Counted from the stretch's first letter, positions 13,301 to 25,830 are shown. The stretch is 64,000 nt of DNA from Xiphias gladius (GCF_016859285.1 NC_053420.1:22179545-22243544); one strand, 5' to 3'. The notes: generated by a model not told the origin, from the sequence alone. Numbers and translations: made by a program.

Positions 13301-16300
13301 CTGCCCACTCTGCATTTTATCCCCATAAGCCTTGAAATGTCTACACTGCTGCGCGCCACTAACAACCTGGAGGCCACTCGGATTCAGATCTACAAGGACG
13401 TGATATCCTCCCTGCTGGGTGGCCTGAGGTCCCGAGGCCAGGCCAGCGCCCAGGTCCAGCAGAGGCTTCTCAGTGTGCTCCACGGACAGCTGCTGGGCAT
13501 GGAGGGGCGGCTGAAAGAGGAGCGAGGGGCCCGTATGGCTGCCCTGGCTGGTCAGTGTAACCTGGAGACTCGGGAAGAAATGGAAGCTGAGCACCACAGG
13601 GAAGCAGCAGAGAAAGCCCAGGCTGAGCTGCTGTGTCAACATGCAGACCAACAGGTAACAGTTATGAATGATTTGTTTAAATATTTGCATTGGTTGTTTT
13701 TGTATAGTTCCACTTAAAAGAAAAACAAAAAAGACGTTTTTGCCTGTAAAATATACTATGAATTAAGAGACGGTTAATGATCCGAGTGATGCAGTCACTA
13801 AACTGTAAACCTTTTGCATTGTTGCTAGGAGCTCCTCCAGTGCAGTGTCCTACTGGAGAAGCTGCACAAACTGAGCCAGAGTCAGCTCCAGCGCATCCTG
13901 TTGGTTCGACATGAAGAAGCCTCAGCAAAGGTCCAGAGGCAGATCATCGAGTGGCGCCGGGTGGAGCTGCACAAGATCTTCTCGGAGGAACTGGAGGAGG
14001 CCACAAGGATGGGCGAGTTGGAGAAAAGCACAGCCAAAAGTCTTCAGCATGATTACTTTGCCTGTCAGGTGAATAACCAAAGTTGATTTTCAGACTGTTG
14101 CTGAATGGTTAGAACCATGACCATTTGAATGTCACACTCTGTTAATGCATTTTGGCATCTATACTTTTCAGAAATTTCCAATTGTTGTAAAATATTAACT
14201 GTAAATATTAAAGTGCTGATTAATTAATGAATGTGTTAATGTGATTTTTTTTTTTTTTTTTTTTTTCCCTAGGATCAGCTGGAAGAGGTTCTCGATGTGG
14301 TCCTTGCCAATCAGCGTTATGTTCTGGCTGAACGCCATGCACAGAGGAAGTTCCTGGTGCACAGCCTCCACAGCCTCAACAGCCTGATTTCTGACACCTT
14401 CTCCGGCACCTCCAGCAACTTGGACAGCTGGTTCACTCACATCAGGAGGTTAGTGCTTAATCTACACTCTACAACTAAAGTGTTTCCACATCTTGGTAAT
14501 CTTAAAATTTAAACTGAAGTGGTTCCTTTTGTGATGTGAAATATATAATACAAAATATATATTTGATAAAACTGAGAAAAAATAAAAACTGTCTGTACTG
14601 TGACTGTAAAACTGTCATAGTTGCATTAAAAAAACTTTAATGATTGAATCTCAGTGGTAGCTTTAAATATAAACATAAGTAAACTTTACTAGAGCCATGT
14701 TTTAACCTGCCATACTGTCTTCTTCTCCACCAGAGGGAGCACAGTGCCTGTAGAGCAGATAGACCAGCTGCAGGAGAAGGCCCAGAAAGAGCTGGTGATG
14801 GTAAGGCAGAGACTGGATGAGGCACTGAGCCAAGAGAGAAGAGCCATGCGCTGCGGCCTGATTAAGAAGAGGAGGGAGCTCATCTCTGAAATGGTGAAGA
14901 GATCAGGCATAGTTTAGGGTCTTATTCCAAACAACTGCAGGATGAACTATATCCATTGTGGTCAAAACCTGTTGCTTATCTATCTCCTCAGTCAATATGC
15001 CATTATTATTCATTCCTGTTCTTACCTTCACCAGCTGACGGTCCACAAACAGAGACAGAGGGATCTGTCGGGCCTGTCCAAGGGTCTGGAGGGAAGGAAA
15101 GAAGTAGCTCAGAACCTGCACTGTTGGCAGAACTTACTGACGGCTCACAGCTTGGAGCTAGCTGAGCTCATCAACAACCTGGATGAGGAGGCTACTGCTG
15201 ACATCCGCAAGGTGCCACCCTAACAGTACACATCAGGCTTCTTCACGGCTTCATGACCTAATCACTTAAAAACCCACACGCAAATATAGCATCGAGCTTG
15301 ATTAAATTTGATGTACTCCCTGTCTTGATCCTCTACGTGTTCATTAGGTGACCATGCGTGTGATCCAAGGTGCCATCGCAGAAATCAAAGCCATCCAGCC
15401 TTCTGCAACCCAGGCCCTGCTAACACCCTTGCCTCCAGGGACACAGCGCTCCCTTCTTCAAGTAGAACCAGGGCAAGGAGCAGGACAGACCCAGGGACAA
15501 GGAGCGAGCGCTCTCTTGCAGGGTCAGGAGAGGTTGCACCAAGAAGGAAAAGCAGCTTTACGCACCCTGAGCTGCACCAGGGAGGCTCTGCAGGAAGACA
15601 TGGAGAGAGAACTGCAGGAGCAGAGGGAGATCAGGGCACACTGCAGAGCTTTCTTCAGGTTAGTGACACTCTATAATGACATTAGTCATCTCATTTCAAG
15701 GGGTTTAAACACAGGTTACACCACGTTATTAGGTCACGACAGTGCTCCAACACAGCCAATGTAAAGTCTTATGGTCAAACTCTGGTGTGGTTATTCTTTT
15801 TTTTCCCTTTCGCTCCTAGGTGTTTGTGTTCGTCCCAGCTGACTCTATCTGAAGATGACCGGCTGAGGATGAAACTGGAGTTCCAGAAGTGTCTGTCTGT
15901 GATGGACCGCTGCCTGGTGCTGCCACATGCTGTCTCCAGGACCAAACTCCACACTTCCCTGGCAGCTTGGAGAAAGGACGGCGAGAAACAGATGGTGAAC
16001 ACATAATCAAACAATAGTAAATCAGGTTTTATGCTCTTAAAGCCCCAGTGTGTAGAATTAGATACTTCCTGACTATGGTGACTGGTATTACTATTAAAGA
16101 AAGACACAGTGGCCCACTTCTTTTGGTACAATATTTGTGTTACATGGTTCAGAGCTATAAAAAGTTCAGTTTCTTAGTTTTGCATTGCAAGTGTTGAACT
16201 ATACCCATTATTCTGAGTGGGAGACATTTATCAAATCACACATCATTTCATCATTGCATTTAACATAGCGATGGGAAATATCCTCTGACATTTCTGTATG

Positions 16301-19300
16301 CTTGTTTTATAATTAAGCATTAGAGCTTTTCATTGGAATCAGATGACAATATGTATGTTTTTTTTTTCTGTGAATCTCTTTTGTAGCTCTTATAAAAAGA
16401 TTTTCTCTTGGGAAGAAGTCTTTATCCCCACTTCTTTTACTCTGTGTTAGCTTTGATGAAGTAAATACATTTTTGTTTTAAATCTCCTCATGTTACAACT
16501 CTGGCGGTAATCGAAAGAGAGGAACCAATGAGAGTTAAACTACAGCAGGAGAAAATGGTGCATTTAATGTTCTCTCCTATAAATAAAAAGTGGAGAATGG
16601 CGACCATCAGTGCAAACCACACTGCCATCACCCTCAATTGTGTGGCCGCTAGATGACTGAATCATTGTTATCCAGAAATAATAATGGGCTGCACAGAGTG
16701 GTTTCATTTCTAATCACATCAAGGCAGTGTGGTTGGAGTCATTTCTCAACCTCCTTATGGACATCGTGGTTTTTTTGCAGACAAATATTCAGTCCAAGGG
16801 GGAACTCAGCAAGGCCAGACAGAGAACAGACACATCTGAAATGCTGCTTTTCCAGAAAAGGCTTGAGGACAGGATCCAGCTGTTTGAGAAGGAGAAGGAG
16901 ATGGAGAGCAGTTTCATGAACAAGGTGAAGGAGAGGTGGACAGGAGGACAGAAGAGCTGTTTTGTCACCTCAGTTACATTAAATATAATTAATTTTTGAG
17001 TGCAGTGAGCATTTTAAGTTGACAATACTCATCCGTTTTAATTTTGGCAGGTGTCAGAGGAGATGCGGAGGGAGAGAGAGGATGATCTGCATACCCAGGC
17101 AGACAGCCTGGCAATTCAGATGGCTACCATCCACTACCAGAGGGCCGAGAGGAGGACGAAAGTCTTGGAGACCTCCAGAGCCATGCTCACCCTGCACAGT
17201 CTGCTCATTCAGCAGCTCAGAGAGAGAAAGAGCCTGGAGAGACAAGACGTGGCGCAGAGTATACAGAGCCACTGCTTGGTGGGCAATGCTACTCATCATT
17301 AACCCCTGTGTTGTATCATTGCATGGTTGGAATGCTGCTCATGGGCTTTGAGGCATATAATTAAGTTCAAACTAATGTGTGATTCCCAAAAAATCCTTTC
17401 ACATCTGTCATTTCCATCCTCATGTTTCCTCTGTGAGATATGTACTAAACTTTGTAGACTTTTATTAGATGGGTAACTGGACTCGTTCTACAGGGCCTAG
17501 ATGAAGCAGAGCAACAGCTCCAGAAGAAGAGGACAGAGTTGGACAGCCTGGAGATGTCCCAGGCCAGAGTCGAGTCACATAAAACACGCAGAGAGGACTC
17601 TGATGAGAGGGAGGAGGACAATGAGGAAGAAGGAGTGTTTCAGCTGCAGCAGGAATGCAGGATGACATCCATCCTCCAGGAGGCACTCTACAAGTGTGAT
17701 CAGGTTATCACACTGTTGGCTGAGAGGTGAGCTTTATCTTGGAGGTAACGAGGAATTTTGTGGGTTGACACAGGCCATTAAATTTTACAGTGTTGAAACT
17801 CTGGTGTTTTCAGGTGGCAAGAAATGATTGCCAACGATCAAGCAATGGAAGATTTAAAAGAACAAATGGAACTCAAGAGACTTTATGTAAACTGTGACCA
17901 GGTTTGGCTTCATTCAAGAGTGTTTTTCCATTATTATCTTGGATACAAACATATTAATGGCATGGAAAAATGCAGGCACATCCTCACTTCTGTGTGCATG
18001 CCTGTGGAAGCAGAGGAAATCTGTACTTAGTGGCTCTGTGCCCTGCTTGTCATTTCAGGATCTGGAGTTTGCATCTCAGCTGGTGAAGCAGAGTCAGGTG
18101 TCTACTGAGGTTCTCCTGGAGGCCCTGCGTCTCCTCCTCCCCACCCTGCCAGAAAGCGAACTCCTTTCAATCACTGACGCCCTCTGCCCCAAACAGCTCC
18201 CTGTTTCATTGTCGGCAGAGCAGGAACACGCAGGGTAAGAACCAGGTTCAGGATTTATTCTCTGGCAAACACTCTTGTAGTCTAATTTGCATAGTGTGGG
18301 GTCACAGTAGGCAAATGTGTTTGACTCCGAAATAACAATAAATATATATTTGATTTGTAGCGTATTTTTCTTTTCAGTCTTTCTCCATTAAGACTTTTAA
18401 TAAACCATGTTCAGCATCCTATGAAAGAGGAAAGGGAATATATGCACATAAACAGACTAATTCTGGACTAAATAAACTGTTTTTAAAATCTTTAGATTTG
18501 ACAAATGCCATTATGTATTGCTGACAGATTGTTGTGTAAGATTCTCTGTTTGAAAGTACTCACATGCCAAGTCCAAGCCTTTACAATCAAACACTTAGCT
18601 AAGTTTGCATCCCGAAATGATCACTTAAACATTTATTCTGTCAGCAGTAGAGAGCTTTATCAGGAATTCCTTTCTGTAAGTGATGGCAGAACTTTGTGTG
18701 ATACATAAAAAGTCCTGGTCATAGTTGTCATTTTACTCTACGTAAAGAAATTAATTAAGTGGGCGTAACTGTGGCTGTTGACTGCCCACACAATGTACTA
18801 GTCTAGTATTAAAATATTGCTCTTTTATTGAAAATAGGGCACATGGGATATACTTTGTTTAATTAACATCATCATACGAAATCTGTTAGGCTCTTCCAAC
18901 TGGCAAATAAGTCTTAAGCTTGGTTGCCAAATAATGTGAATAAACCACTAAAAGCTTTTGTTGTGCAGTAGTCCTCTAGTTCATGTTTTTTCCCCCCTCT
19001 TTTTTATTGGAAAAAATAGAACAATTTAAATGTCGCAATTCAAGTTCTGTGGTTTAAGAAAGTAGTTTTTGAAGTGAAGTCATTGATTAAATAAGAGCAG
19101 TGTTTCCACAGCAGCTGGCTGAAACACAGACATCTCATTGTCTTTAATTTAGATAACAAATACTGTCTGAACACAGTTCCACAAGGGCCATTTTCCCTGA
19201 GCCAAGATGGAGGGGCAAATGATTTTACTCATCATTTCATTTCCTTCTCTTCCGGATGCACTGGAACCCTCATGTCCCCTGCTGAGTTTGGATTAGTTTA

Positions 19301-21073
19301 CTGGTGACTAATGTCTCATGCATGAGGTCTCTTTGGAAGCTGTCTGGCCAAAGGACAAGGGAATGAAAATGCTCAGTTTTTAACAATATGCACGAAGCGT
19401 TTTTCTTTCTCTTTTCAGTGCTATTGTTTCTGCTTCCTTTTTGTTTTCATAATAGCATTTAGCCATTCCTAAAGACACTCCATTTTTTTAGCATGAGATT
19501 TGTTGGACTTGGCCAGTCAAGGCTAATTGACCGAGCTGCTCAGACATCATTGTATTTACAGCCATGCAGGCATCTGACAACAGAAAGAAATGTCAGAGAC
19601 AACAATTGTATTATGTGAATGGCTGCATTGAAAGGGAAAATAAATGATCACAGAAAGGTGAAGAAGACAGAAAATTGATCTCTTACCTTACCTGAACAGG
19701 CTGCTGTGTGAAAATGGTACATGTAAGTTACTGATTATTTTTTGATTTAGCTACTGATTTGAGCTGAATTCATGAAAAATGCAAACATGCGGTCATATTT
19801 GCCTTTCTGTGGACAAACATCAACCTTGTCTTGTTAGTGTCCTTTGCTAATTTGGACATAAAAGTGAATATATCGAGTTTCAGTTATCTCAAGAAATGTC
19901 CATCTTCAAATTTCCCACCATTTCTTTCATCCACTGCTGTTCTTTGCCCTCTTGCTTTGTGGTGTTTATGGCATCCTCATTTTCCCTGGTATGTTACCTC
20001 CCAATTTGATCATTTACTGTAAATTGTGTAAAGTGTGTATGAATGTGTGGTCAGAAGCAGTGTGTGTTGCATCTCCTCCACATGGATCTGATCAAACATT
20101 AGGAGCTCCTGATATACCCTGAATGCGACAATACTAAACATCTTACCAAGCCCTGCTGACCAAAAACTACTTTTACTTGTTATAGTAGACAGGGGATCAC
20201 TGACCCTTTTTTTTTTTTTTAATCAAAGCTAGCATTGTGTGCAGAGATTGGATTGCAATTACCAGCCTCATAATATGCTGATGACTTTCTGACCAGGTGT
20301 GGTGTGGGGTCTAATCGACTTCTTCCTGTCAAACTGAGGGAAGAGATGGTGCATAAAAATGTGCTCAATATGCCGAGCTGCGCTGTGGAAAGAGAGAGGT
20401 GAGTTCAACACGTTTCTGTCTTTTGCTACCAGCTGCCATTTAAAGACTTCACGTTAAGACTAATTTGTAGTTCAGTGGTCACCACCATCAAAGACAGATC
20501 CTTTTATTGAAGTGAAATACACCTATCAATGGAAGAGTTACATGGCTGGGCTGCAGTGACCACATGCATGAAGTAAGCACTTTAACACTCCACTCCTACT
20601 AACAACAACTCCTTTGTCGTCCAAAATCTCCCAGAGTCCAGGAAAAGAGGCAAAGTCTGGTGGAAAAACTGCTCCCCAGATCCTGTCTTCTGCTTCCAAG
20701 AGATGTTGAACCACTGCTGGTTGAGGAGAAAGGAAAGAGTTCAGGAGGAGGACAGGTGGACAGTTTTACCAAAGCACAACGGCCGATGTATGAATCAACC
20801 ATGGCTGAAAACACAGTTAAACAGCAGCAGACTGGCACTGCAGAAGAAAAAGTTGGGGACACAGTGAATGAAACGTTTCACAGCTCAGCGGGGGAATGCA
20901 TGACTTCAGCCTCTGCCAGCTCTGCACTGGGCAGCCCTGCCACTCAAGAAAGGTTGTTTGTGTTTCGGGATCCACCTGAAACATGTGGTAGTGTGGATGT
21001 CCCCAAGAGAAAAAGGAAGAGGAATTTCCTCAATCTGAAGAAAGGCTCAGTGGCCCCAACAAACATATCCTGA
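10365..21073 (+). CDS. evc2: EVC2 / limbin ciliary complex subunit, 23 proposed coding exons
   Basis: EVC2 is the obligate partner of EVC in the ciliary EvC zone. Coding exons: 10365-10613, 11012-11087, 11291-11526, 11635-11691, 11803-11989, 12129-12229, 12406-12471, 12635-12769, 12999-13138, 13330-13654, 13829-14068, 14273-14448, 14734-14893, 15035-15211, 15348-15658, 15820-15994, 16781-16924, 17051-17278, 17494-17726, 17814-17901, 18059-18234, 20297-20398 and 20635-21073. The phases join into 1406 codons (human 1308). Exon 1 begins with a hydrophobic, signal-like stretch (VTILSFILNIPVSC). An extracellular region follows (SSAPAGPWGHSLY matches the human SSGPWAHSLF region), then one membrane helix at about 334-357, then a long coiled-coil cytoplasmic part. 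The last exon keeps the C-terminal tail with RLFVFRDPP and KRNFLNLKKG. In human this tail is the Weyers peptide that binds EFCAB7-IQCE. Identity is firm. Exons 1 and 2 are the weakest: exon 2 was chosen because it alone reconciles the phases, and its donor GTTTGT is weak. Confidence 0.94.
10614..11011 (+). other. evc2 intron 1
   Basis: The intron begins at a strong donor (GAG|GTGAGT) and ends at a TTGTCAG acceptor. It contains a run of about 20 T at 10940-10959. No other feature is visible. Confidence 0.5.
14245..14266 (+). repeat. T run forming the acceptor tract of evc2 exon 12
   Basis: A run of 22 T is followed by CCCTAG and exon 12. It doubles as an unusually long polypyrimidine tract. 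Confidence 0.8.
16040..16620. repeat. Probable dispersed fish repeat in evc2 intron 16
   Basis: The block opens with GCCCCAGTGTGTAGAATTAG and later contains GAGAGTTAAACTACAGCAGG and ATGGCGACCATCAGTG. Similar wording recurs in short interspersed fish repeats. It sits inside an intron of about 790 bases, longer than most evc2 introns. No coding exon is needed here by phase. Family assignment is from memory only. Confidence 0.35.
18235..20296 (+). other. evc2 intron 21, longest intron in the four genes
   Basis: At about 2.06 kb this intron is far longer than the others, most of which are 80-800 bases. Phases of the flanking exons join directly, so no missing coding exon is implied. The segment around 19190-19640 is less AT-rich, has a complex composition and could be a regulatory element (see findings). 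The rest looks like ordinary AT-rich intron. Confidence 0.5.
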
Positions 21074-21133
21074 GATTTACAAACATTATGTTTTGAAAAG
21101 TTTTTTTTTTTTTATGATGATGGTACTAAACAA

Positions 21134-21139
21134 AATAAA
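21134..21139 (+). other. evc2: evc2 polyadenylation signal AATAAA
   Basis: AATAAA lies 61 bases after the evc2 stop codon. That would give a very short 3' UTR. Later signals are possible, but this is the first consensus hexamer. Confidence 0.55.
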
Positions 21140-22101
21140 CCAGTAGTATTGCCGTTTTGCAAAAGTAGCACATTTTCTGTAAAATGTATGTAGCATCTGG
21201 CTTTGGTTTTAAGTAAAGGCAGCAGACAGCTGATAACTGTTTCCAGTTATTTTTTTATTCTGGTTATTTCAAATTGTTAATAGGCAGGATGATTTGCAAG
21301 GTTATACATAAGTGGTTGGCTCCCAGGTTATACTGCCACACCCCTGTCTTAACCTGGCGTCTCTTAAACGGTGGTCCACAGAGCTGCAGGCTCAGAAGCT
21401 CACAAACTAAAATAAACCCTTCTGGTCTTTTCGTGCTGAATACTTGGCACTCTTAAACATCCATGCCAAAACTGCAGGTATTGGTTCGGTGCTTTGATGG
21501 TCTGGTGTGAGGATTGAACCTCTCTACACTCAAGATACATAGGTTAAATGTGTCCAAATACAAAGTGCTTTCAAGGACAAGAGCTAAAATTGATAGGATA
21601 AAATAAGCTGTGTATACATTGCCAAACATTCGTTGACTCCCTCACGACTACAAGCACAAATCCCCCCTAAATTTCTCTGATTTTTTTCTTTTGACATGCT
21701 CAGCGGTTGACTCCCGTTGATGATTAATAGCTGTCGTAAATATCCCGCTTTTAGGAACTGACAAGCCACAGAAGTGGCTTGGAAACTTGGGGGAGAAAAG
21801 TTGCGAGAATGTGTGGCCGTGGGTTCAGCGGGAGAAGATCAATCATCCCCGGTATTTGGAGCTTACATGAACACGGCATTGATGTGCGCTCCAAGAGCTC
21901 GGCGGACCCCAAATGTTTCCTTCACTCGGTCTTGCTGCGCTTCCACGTCATCGTTTTTTTTTTTTTTTCTCTCTCCCCCTACCTCTCCACGATCCTTAAA
22001 ACTGCAGCAAGTCCTCCTCTTTACTATTTGGAACGGCGTTGGCTGTAGACGCGGCTGGAAGCGGATCCCCGATCGGCGCCAGCGCGGTGTTGCTGTCCGT
22101 C
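21140..22101 (+). promoter_or_regulatory. evc2-cytl1 intergenic spacer with the cytl1 promoter
   Basis: Less than 1 kb separates the end of evc2 from the cytl1 start codon. A T run at about 21955-21968 and a pyrimidine-rich tract precede the cytl1 ATG. No kinase-like coding sequence is present, although STK32B occupies this position in human. Confidence 0.5.
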
Positions 22102-23292
22102 ATGAGGCTGGGACCGGCCACTCTGGTGTGTTTCCTCAGCTTTGTGTGGCTGTCGGACTGCGCGCCTCCGACCTGCTACTCCAGAGCCATCGGCCTGAGC
22201 AAAGAAGTCATGGCTTTGCTGGATAAAATACACACTTACCACCGCACGGTAAGCACTTTGACGTCGATGGCGTTCTCACACACTCTGCAGACAAGGCTAT
22301 GAAAAACCATTTTGCTTTGTATTCTAATGTAAATGTTTGGGTTGCAGAAGACGTGTGCTGAAGTCCTACCTACGATCTTCCTCGATGTACATGTAAGTTT
22401 AAAGCGATGTGGTAATGCACATGATACGGGGACACACTAGGGGTGCTGACAGTGGCTTTAAGGGGTTCGCAGGAAAATGGGATGACCACTAATAACAACG
22501 CTCAGAAGTCCAGTTAGTTATTAAAGGCTAAGGATGTCAATTTAGTACAGAATCCAAGAAGAAAATGACCCCAGTTAGAGAAGAGTTGAAGATTTCACTT
22601 TCACCACATGCAGGAAGCTAGTTCAGGACACATTTAATCAAACCAATGCTTTGGTTTATTTTTTTATTATTATTATTATTTCTGAGCCAAATTCTTGTCG
22701 GATGGGGATCCATGACTTTTTTTTTCTTTTTTCTTTTTGATGAGTTGTTCCAAAATGAGAATGTATGAGATACAAAAAAAGTTTACTTTACTGACATGAC
22801 TACTTGACTACATGAGTGTAATCTGTAAATAGTGTCAGGCAAGAGCATTTAAAAAGTAACAGTTTTCTAGAAGATTTATGAATACCGTTAAGCAGTACAC
22901 CGTTGACGCTGGCATTCATTTTAAAAGAATTGTTTTGACTTTCTAGAACTCATGCATCACCACCAAGCTCCGTGACTTTCTCTACGTGGTGCTGAACCAT
23001 CCCGACCAGTACTGCAGAGAGCGTCCCAGAATGGTGCTGCTGAAACGTAAAATCCAGAACTTGTACACCATCGTCACCAGAATTTGTTATCGGGTGAGAA
23101 GATCTCAGAAGTCTGCAGTGTTTTTGACCTCAACATTCTTGTTTTCACGCATGAGTGGCCTGACCGCATGTCTTTCTTTTTCATTGGCAGGACCTGGTGT
23201 TTTTCACAGATGACTGTGAAGCTATTGATACTGGCCACAGCAGCCCTCGCTATGCAGAGGACAGGCTTCAGCTTCTGCAAGAGGAGAGATGA
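22102..23292 (+). CDS. cytl1: Cytokine-like protein 1, secreted, 4 coding exons
   Basis: CYTL1 is a small secreted protein studied mainly in cartilage and blood progenitor cells; its receptor is not settled. Coding exons are 22102-22248, 22348-22392, 22947-23093 and 23191-23292, all phase 0 with GT-AG introns, giving 146 codons (human 136). Residues 1-20 form a signal peptide (core ATLVCFLSFVWL). The mature part has six cysteines, near residues 25, 52, 67, 87, 111 and 122. Family landmarks match the human protein: APPTCYSRAIGLSKE, TTKLRDF, IQNLYTIVTRIC and RDLVFFTDDCEAI. The ATG at 22102 is the first in frame and is followed directly by the signal peptide. The gene follows evc2 on the same strand with a short spacer. 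Confidence 0.95.
22393..22946 (+). other. cytl1 intron 2
   Basis: The intron is AT-rich with a short TTA run near 22663-22680 and several T runs. It contains no exon-like or regulatory structure that I can support. Confidence 0.5.
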
Positions 23293-23593
23293 GCAACACG
23301 CAGAGCAGACAAAAGGCATACACTGGACCATCACACTCATAAAAACACATATCAGCCATATGTAGAAAGCACATACAAATACCTGCACAAACCACACCAC
23401 ACCTTAGAGTGTATTAATGCGTCATTTGGTTTTGGCAGGACACACAGTGCTGTTTCATGCCATACCTAGGTGGCTCTGTGTTCGCTGCAGATTCATGTTA
23501 GTGAACATGTGTGGTTACATTCCAGCAAGGAGTGCAGAACTTTCCACAGGAAATTTGCTGAATCCCAACCCTGCCGATGAAAAACCTTGAAAT

Positions 23594-23599
23594 AATAAA
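23594..23599 (+). other. cytl1: cytl1 polyadenylation signal AATAAA
   Basis: AATAAA stands about 300 bases after the cytl1 stop codon. It is the first consensus signal downstream, so a 3' UTR of roughly 320 bases is likely. Confidence 0.5.
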
Positions 23600-24496
23600 C
23601 CAATGAGAGATGCTTGTGAGGCGAGCCTCAACCGCTGCTTATTTACCAGGGCTGATCAAAGGTCCATGTGTCATTAAGAGAAATATGTTGTGTTGTCATA
23701 ACCCTTGGTCTGACTAACGTGTCTTAAAAGAGCACTATACAGAATTTTGTAAACATTTGAAGGGTTGAACATGGTGGTTGAAAATGTTATGTAAGAAACA
23801 GATGTCCTAAGCAATGCTTTGGTTGTATAGTATGTTCCTTCAGAATTCATTCCCACAAAAGTGTTTTTACTTGTCATTTAAAACCAGAGAAGTTATGACA
23901 GTCCTGCTGCTGCTTGGCGTGAAGCTCAATAAGATTAACATTTTTTATGGCCTTAAGCATAATGCATATGAAATAATAGAACCCTTACTGTCATAGACAT
24001 ATTAGAAACTTGCCTGTTCTTTATGTATAATTAATGACAATCTCTACACAGTATGTCTTATATTATGTTATAGAACTTTATGTATCTGTTTTTTGTGTAC
24101 TTTTTGATTTATTCTGTGACATTATTTTCAGAATTGCTGCCAGTATGAACTCTAATTGTTTGTTGGTCCTGGACTAAAGTGCAGCTGTATTTTGAGTAAC
24201 CATTGCCTAAGTCATAGTAAGAAAATATTTTCTCTAAAAAAAAAAAAAAAAAACACTAAAATAACCTGGTGGTTTTGTCTGGAATATGTGAACCATGAGT
24301 GAACAATGTGGCTTTACATAAATTAAGGTTCCCACTTTCTTTTCCATTCAGCAGACTAAAATAAATTGAAATATTAACCTTCCCAATGAGGAAATATAGC
24401 TTACAGTAAATAATGGTGGTGTTGCCATTGTTTTCGTGTGCAATGTTGTGCTTTGGAAATAATCATAAGGGAACACTCTGCCTTCCTGATTGTATT
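23600..24496. other. Spacer between cytl1 and the Tc1 element
   Basis: This is AT-rich DNA without a supportable gene. It has an A run at about 24236-24254. The segment near 23720-23830 has a phrase (AGAGCACTATACAGAATTTT) like one seen in fish interspersed repeats, but this is a weak impression. Confidence 0.4.
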
Positions 24497-24510
24497 TATG
24501 TCCTCTGCAG

Positions 24511-24540
24511 AAACTATTCAGACCCCTTCACTTTTTCCCC
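24511..24540 (+). repeat. Left terminal inverted repeat of the Tc1 element
   Basis: It begins AAACTATTCAGACCCC and pairs with the reverse complement of the right terminus, with four mismatches in 30 bases. Confidence 0.88.
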
Positions 24541-24689
24541 GTTTTTTTATGTTGCAGTCTTATGCTAAAATCTTTTAAATTCATTTTTTCCCTCATCAGT
24601 CTACACTCAATACCCAATAATGACAAAGTGAAAACAGAATTTTACTTTATTCATTTATTAAAAAAGGAAGAACTGAAATATCAGATTGA

Positions 24690-25536
24690 CGTTACAGCCC
24701 TCTTCTTCCCAGTCTTCCTGGGTATGATACAACAAGCTTTGCAGACCTGGATTTGGGGACTTTCTGCCATTCTTCTCTGCAGATCCTCTCAAGCTCTGAC
24801 AGGTTGGATGGGGACCGTTGGTGACCAGTCATTTTCAGGTCTCTCTGGAGATGTTCGATTGGGTTCATGTCAGGGTTCTGGCTGGGCCACTCAAGGACAT
24901 TCAGAGTTGTCCCTAAGACACTCCTGTGTTGTCTTGGCTGTGCGCTTAGGGTCATTGTCCCGTTGGAAGATGAACCTTCAAGTCTGAGTCTGAGGTCCTG
25001 AGCGCTCTAGACCAGGTTTTCATTAAGGATATCTCTGTATTTTGCTCCGTTCAGCTTTCCCTCAACCATGAACAGTCTCCCTGTCCCTGTCACTAAAAAA
25101 CACCCCCACAGCATGATGCTGCCACCACCATGCTTCACTGTTGGGATGGTATTGGGCAGGTGATGAGCGGTGCCTAGGCTCCTCCAGACAGGACATTTAG
25201 AATTTAGGCCACACAGTTCAATCTTGGTTTCATCAGACCAGAGAATCTTGATTCGCACAGTTTGAGAGTCCTCTAGGTGCTTTTGCAAACTCCAAGTGGC
25301 TTTCATGTGTCTTTCCCTGAGGAGACGTCACCTCTCTTACCAAGGCGCTTGTGCCCCGACTTCTCAGTTTAGCCAGGCGGCCGGCTTGAAGAAGTGTCCT
25401 GGTTGTTCCAAACTTCTTCCATTGAAAAATTATGGAGGCCACTATTCTCTTGGGCGCCTTCAATGCAGCAGAATTTTTTTCTGTGCCTTGAGACAATCCT
25501 GCCCCTGATCTCTGAAGACAGTTCCTTCGACCTCAT
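24690..25536 (-). pseudogene. Tc1-family transposase, frameshifted and internally deleted
   Basis: Pieces of one transposase appear in different reading frames. An N-terminal DNA-binding part with VASIIFQWKKFGTTRT and the [15 protein letters not shown] region is followed by the first catalytic aspartate in [12 protein letters not shown] and the [11 protein letters not shown] core. The second aspartate lies in a DNDPK motif near 24950, out of frame with the last block. The glutamate is in PDMNPIEHL. Shifts separate the blocks, and some 45 residues after ALVREV are absent compared with complete fish Tc1 transposases. A likely original start is at 25536. The copy cannot encode an active enzyme. 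Confidence 0.88.
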
Positions 25537-25800
25537 GTCTTGGTTTTTGCTCTGGTATGCACTGTCAGTTGGGAGACCTTATATAGACAGGTGTGTGCCC
25601 TTCCAAACCATGTCCAATCAAATCGTGGTGTAGAAACATCTCAACGATGATCAAGAGAAATGGAAGACACCTGAGCTAAATTTCAAGTGTCATAGCAAAG
25701 GGTCTCAATACTTATGTCAATGTGATATTTCAGTTTTTCCTTTTAATTAATTTGCTAACATTTCTAAAATTCTTTGTTGGTTTTTTCATTTTAACAAAAT

Positions 25801-25830
25801 GTGAAAAAAGTGAAGGGGTCCTAATAGTTT
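25801..25830 (-). repeat. Right terminal inverted repeat of the Tc1 element
   Basis: Its reverse complement begins AAACTATTAGGACCCC, matching the left terminus. A TA dinucleotide lies at 25843-25844 just outside the element. Confidence 0.88.

Noticed and set aside
13217..13690. 157-codon minus-strand frame
   Set aside because: It is the antisense of evc2 exon 10, a long GC-rich coiled-coil exon.
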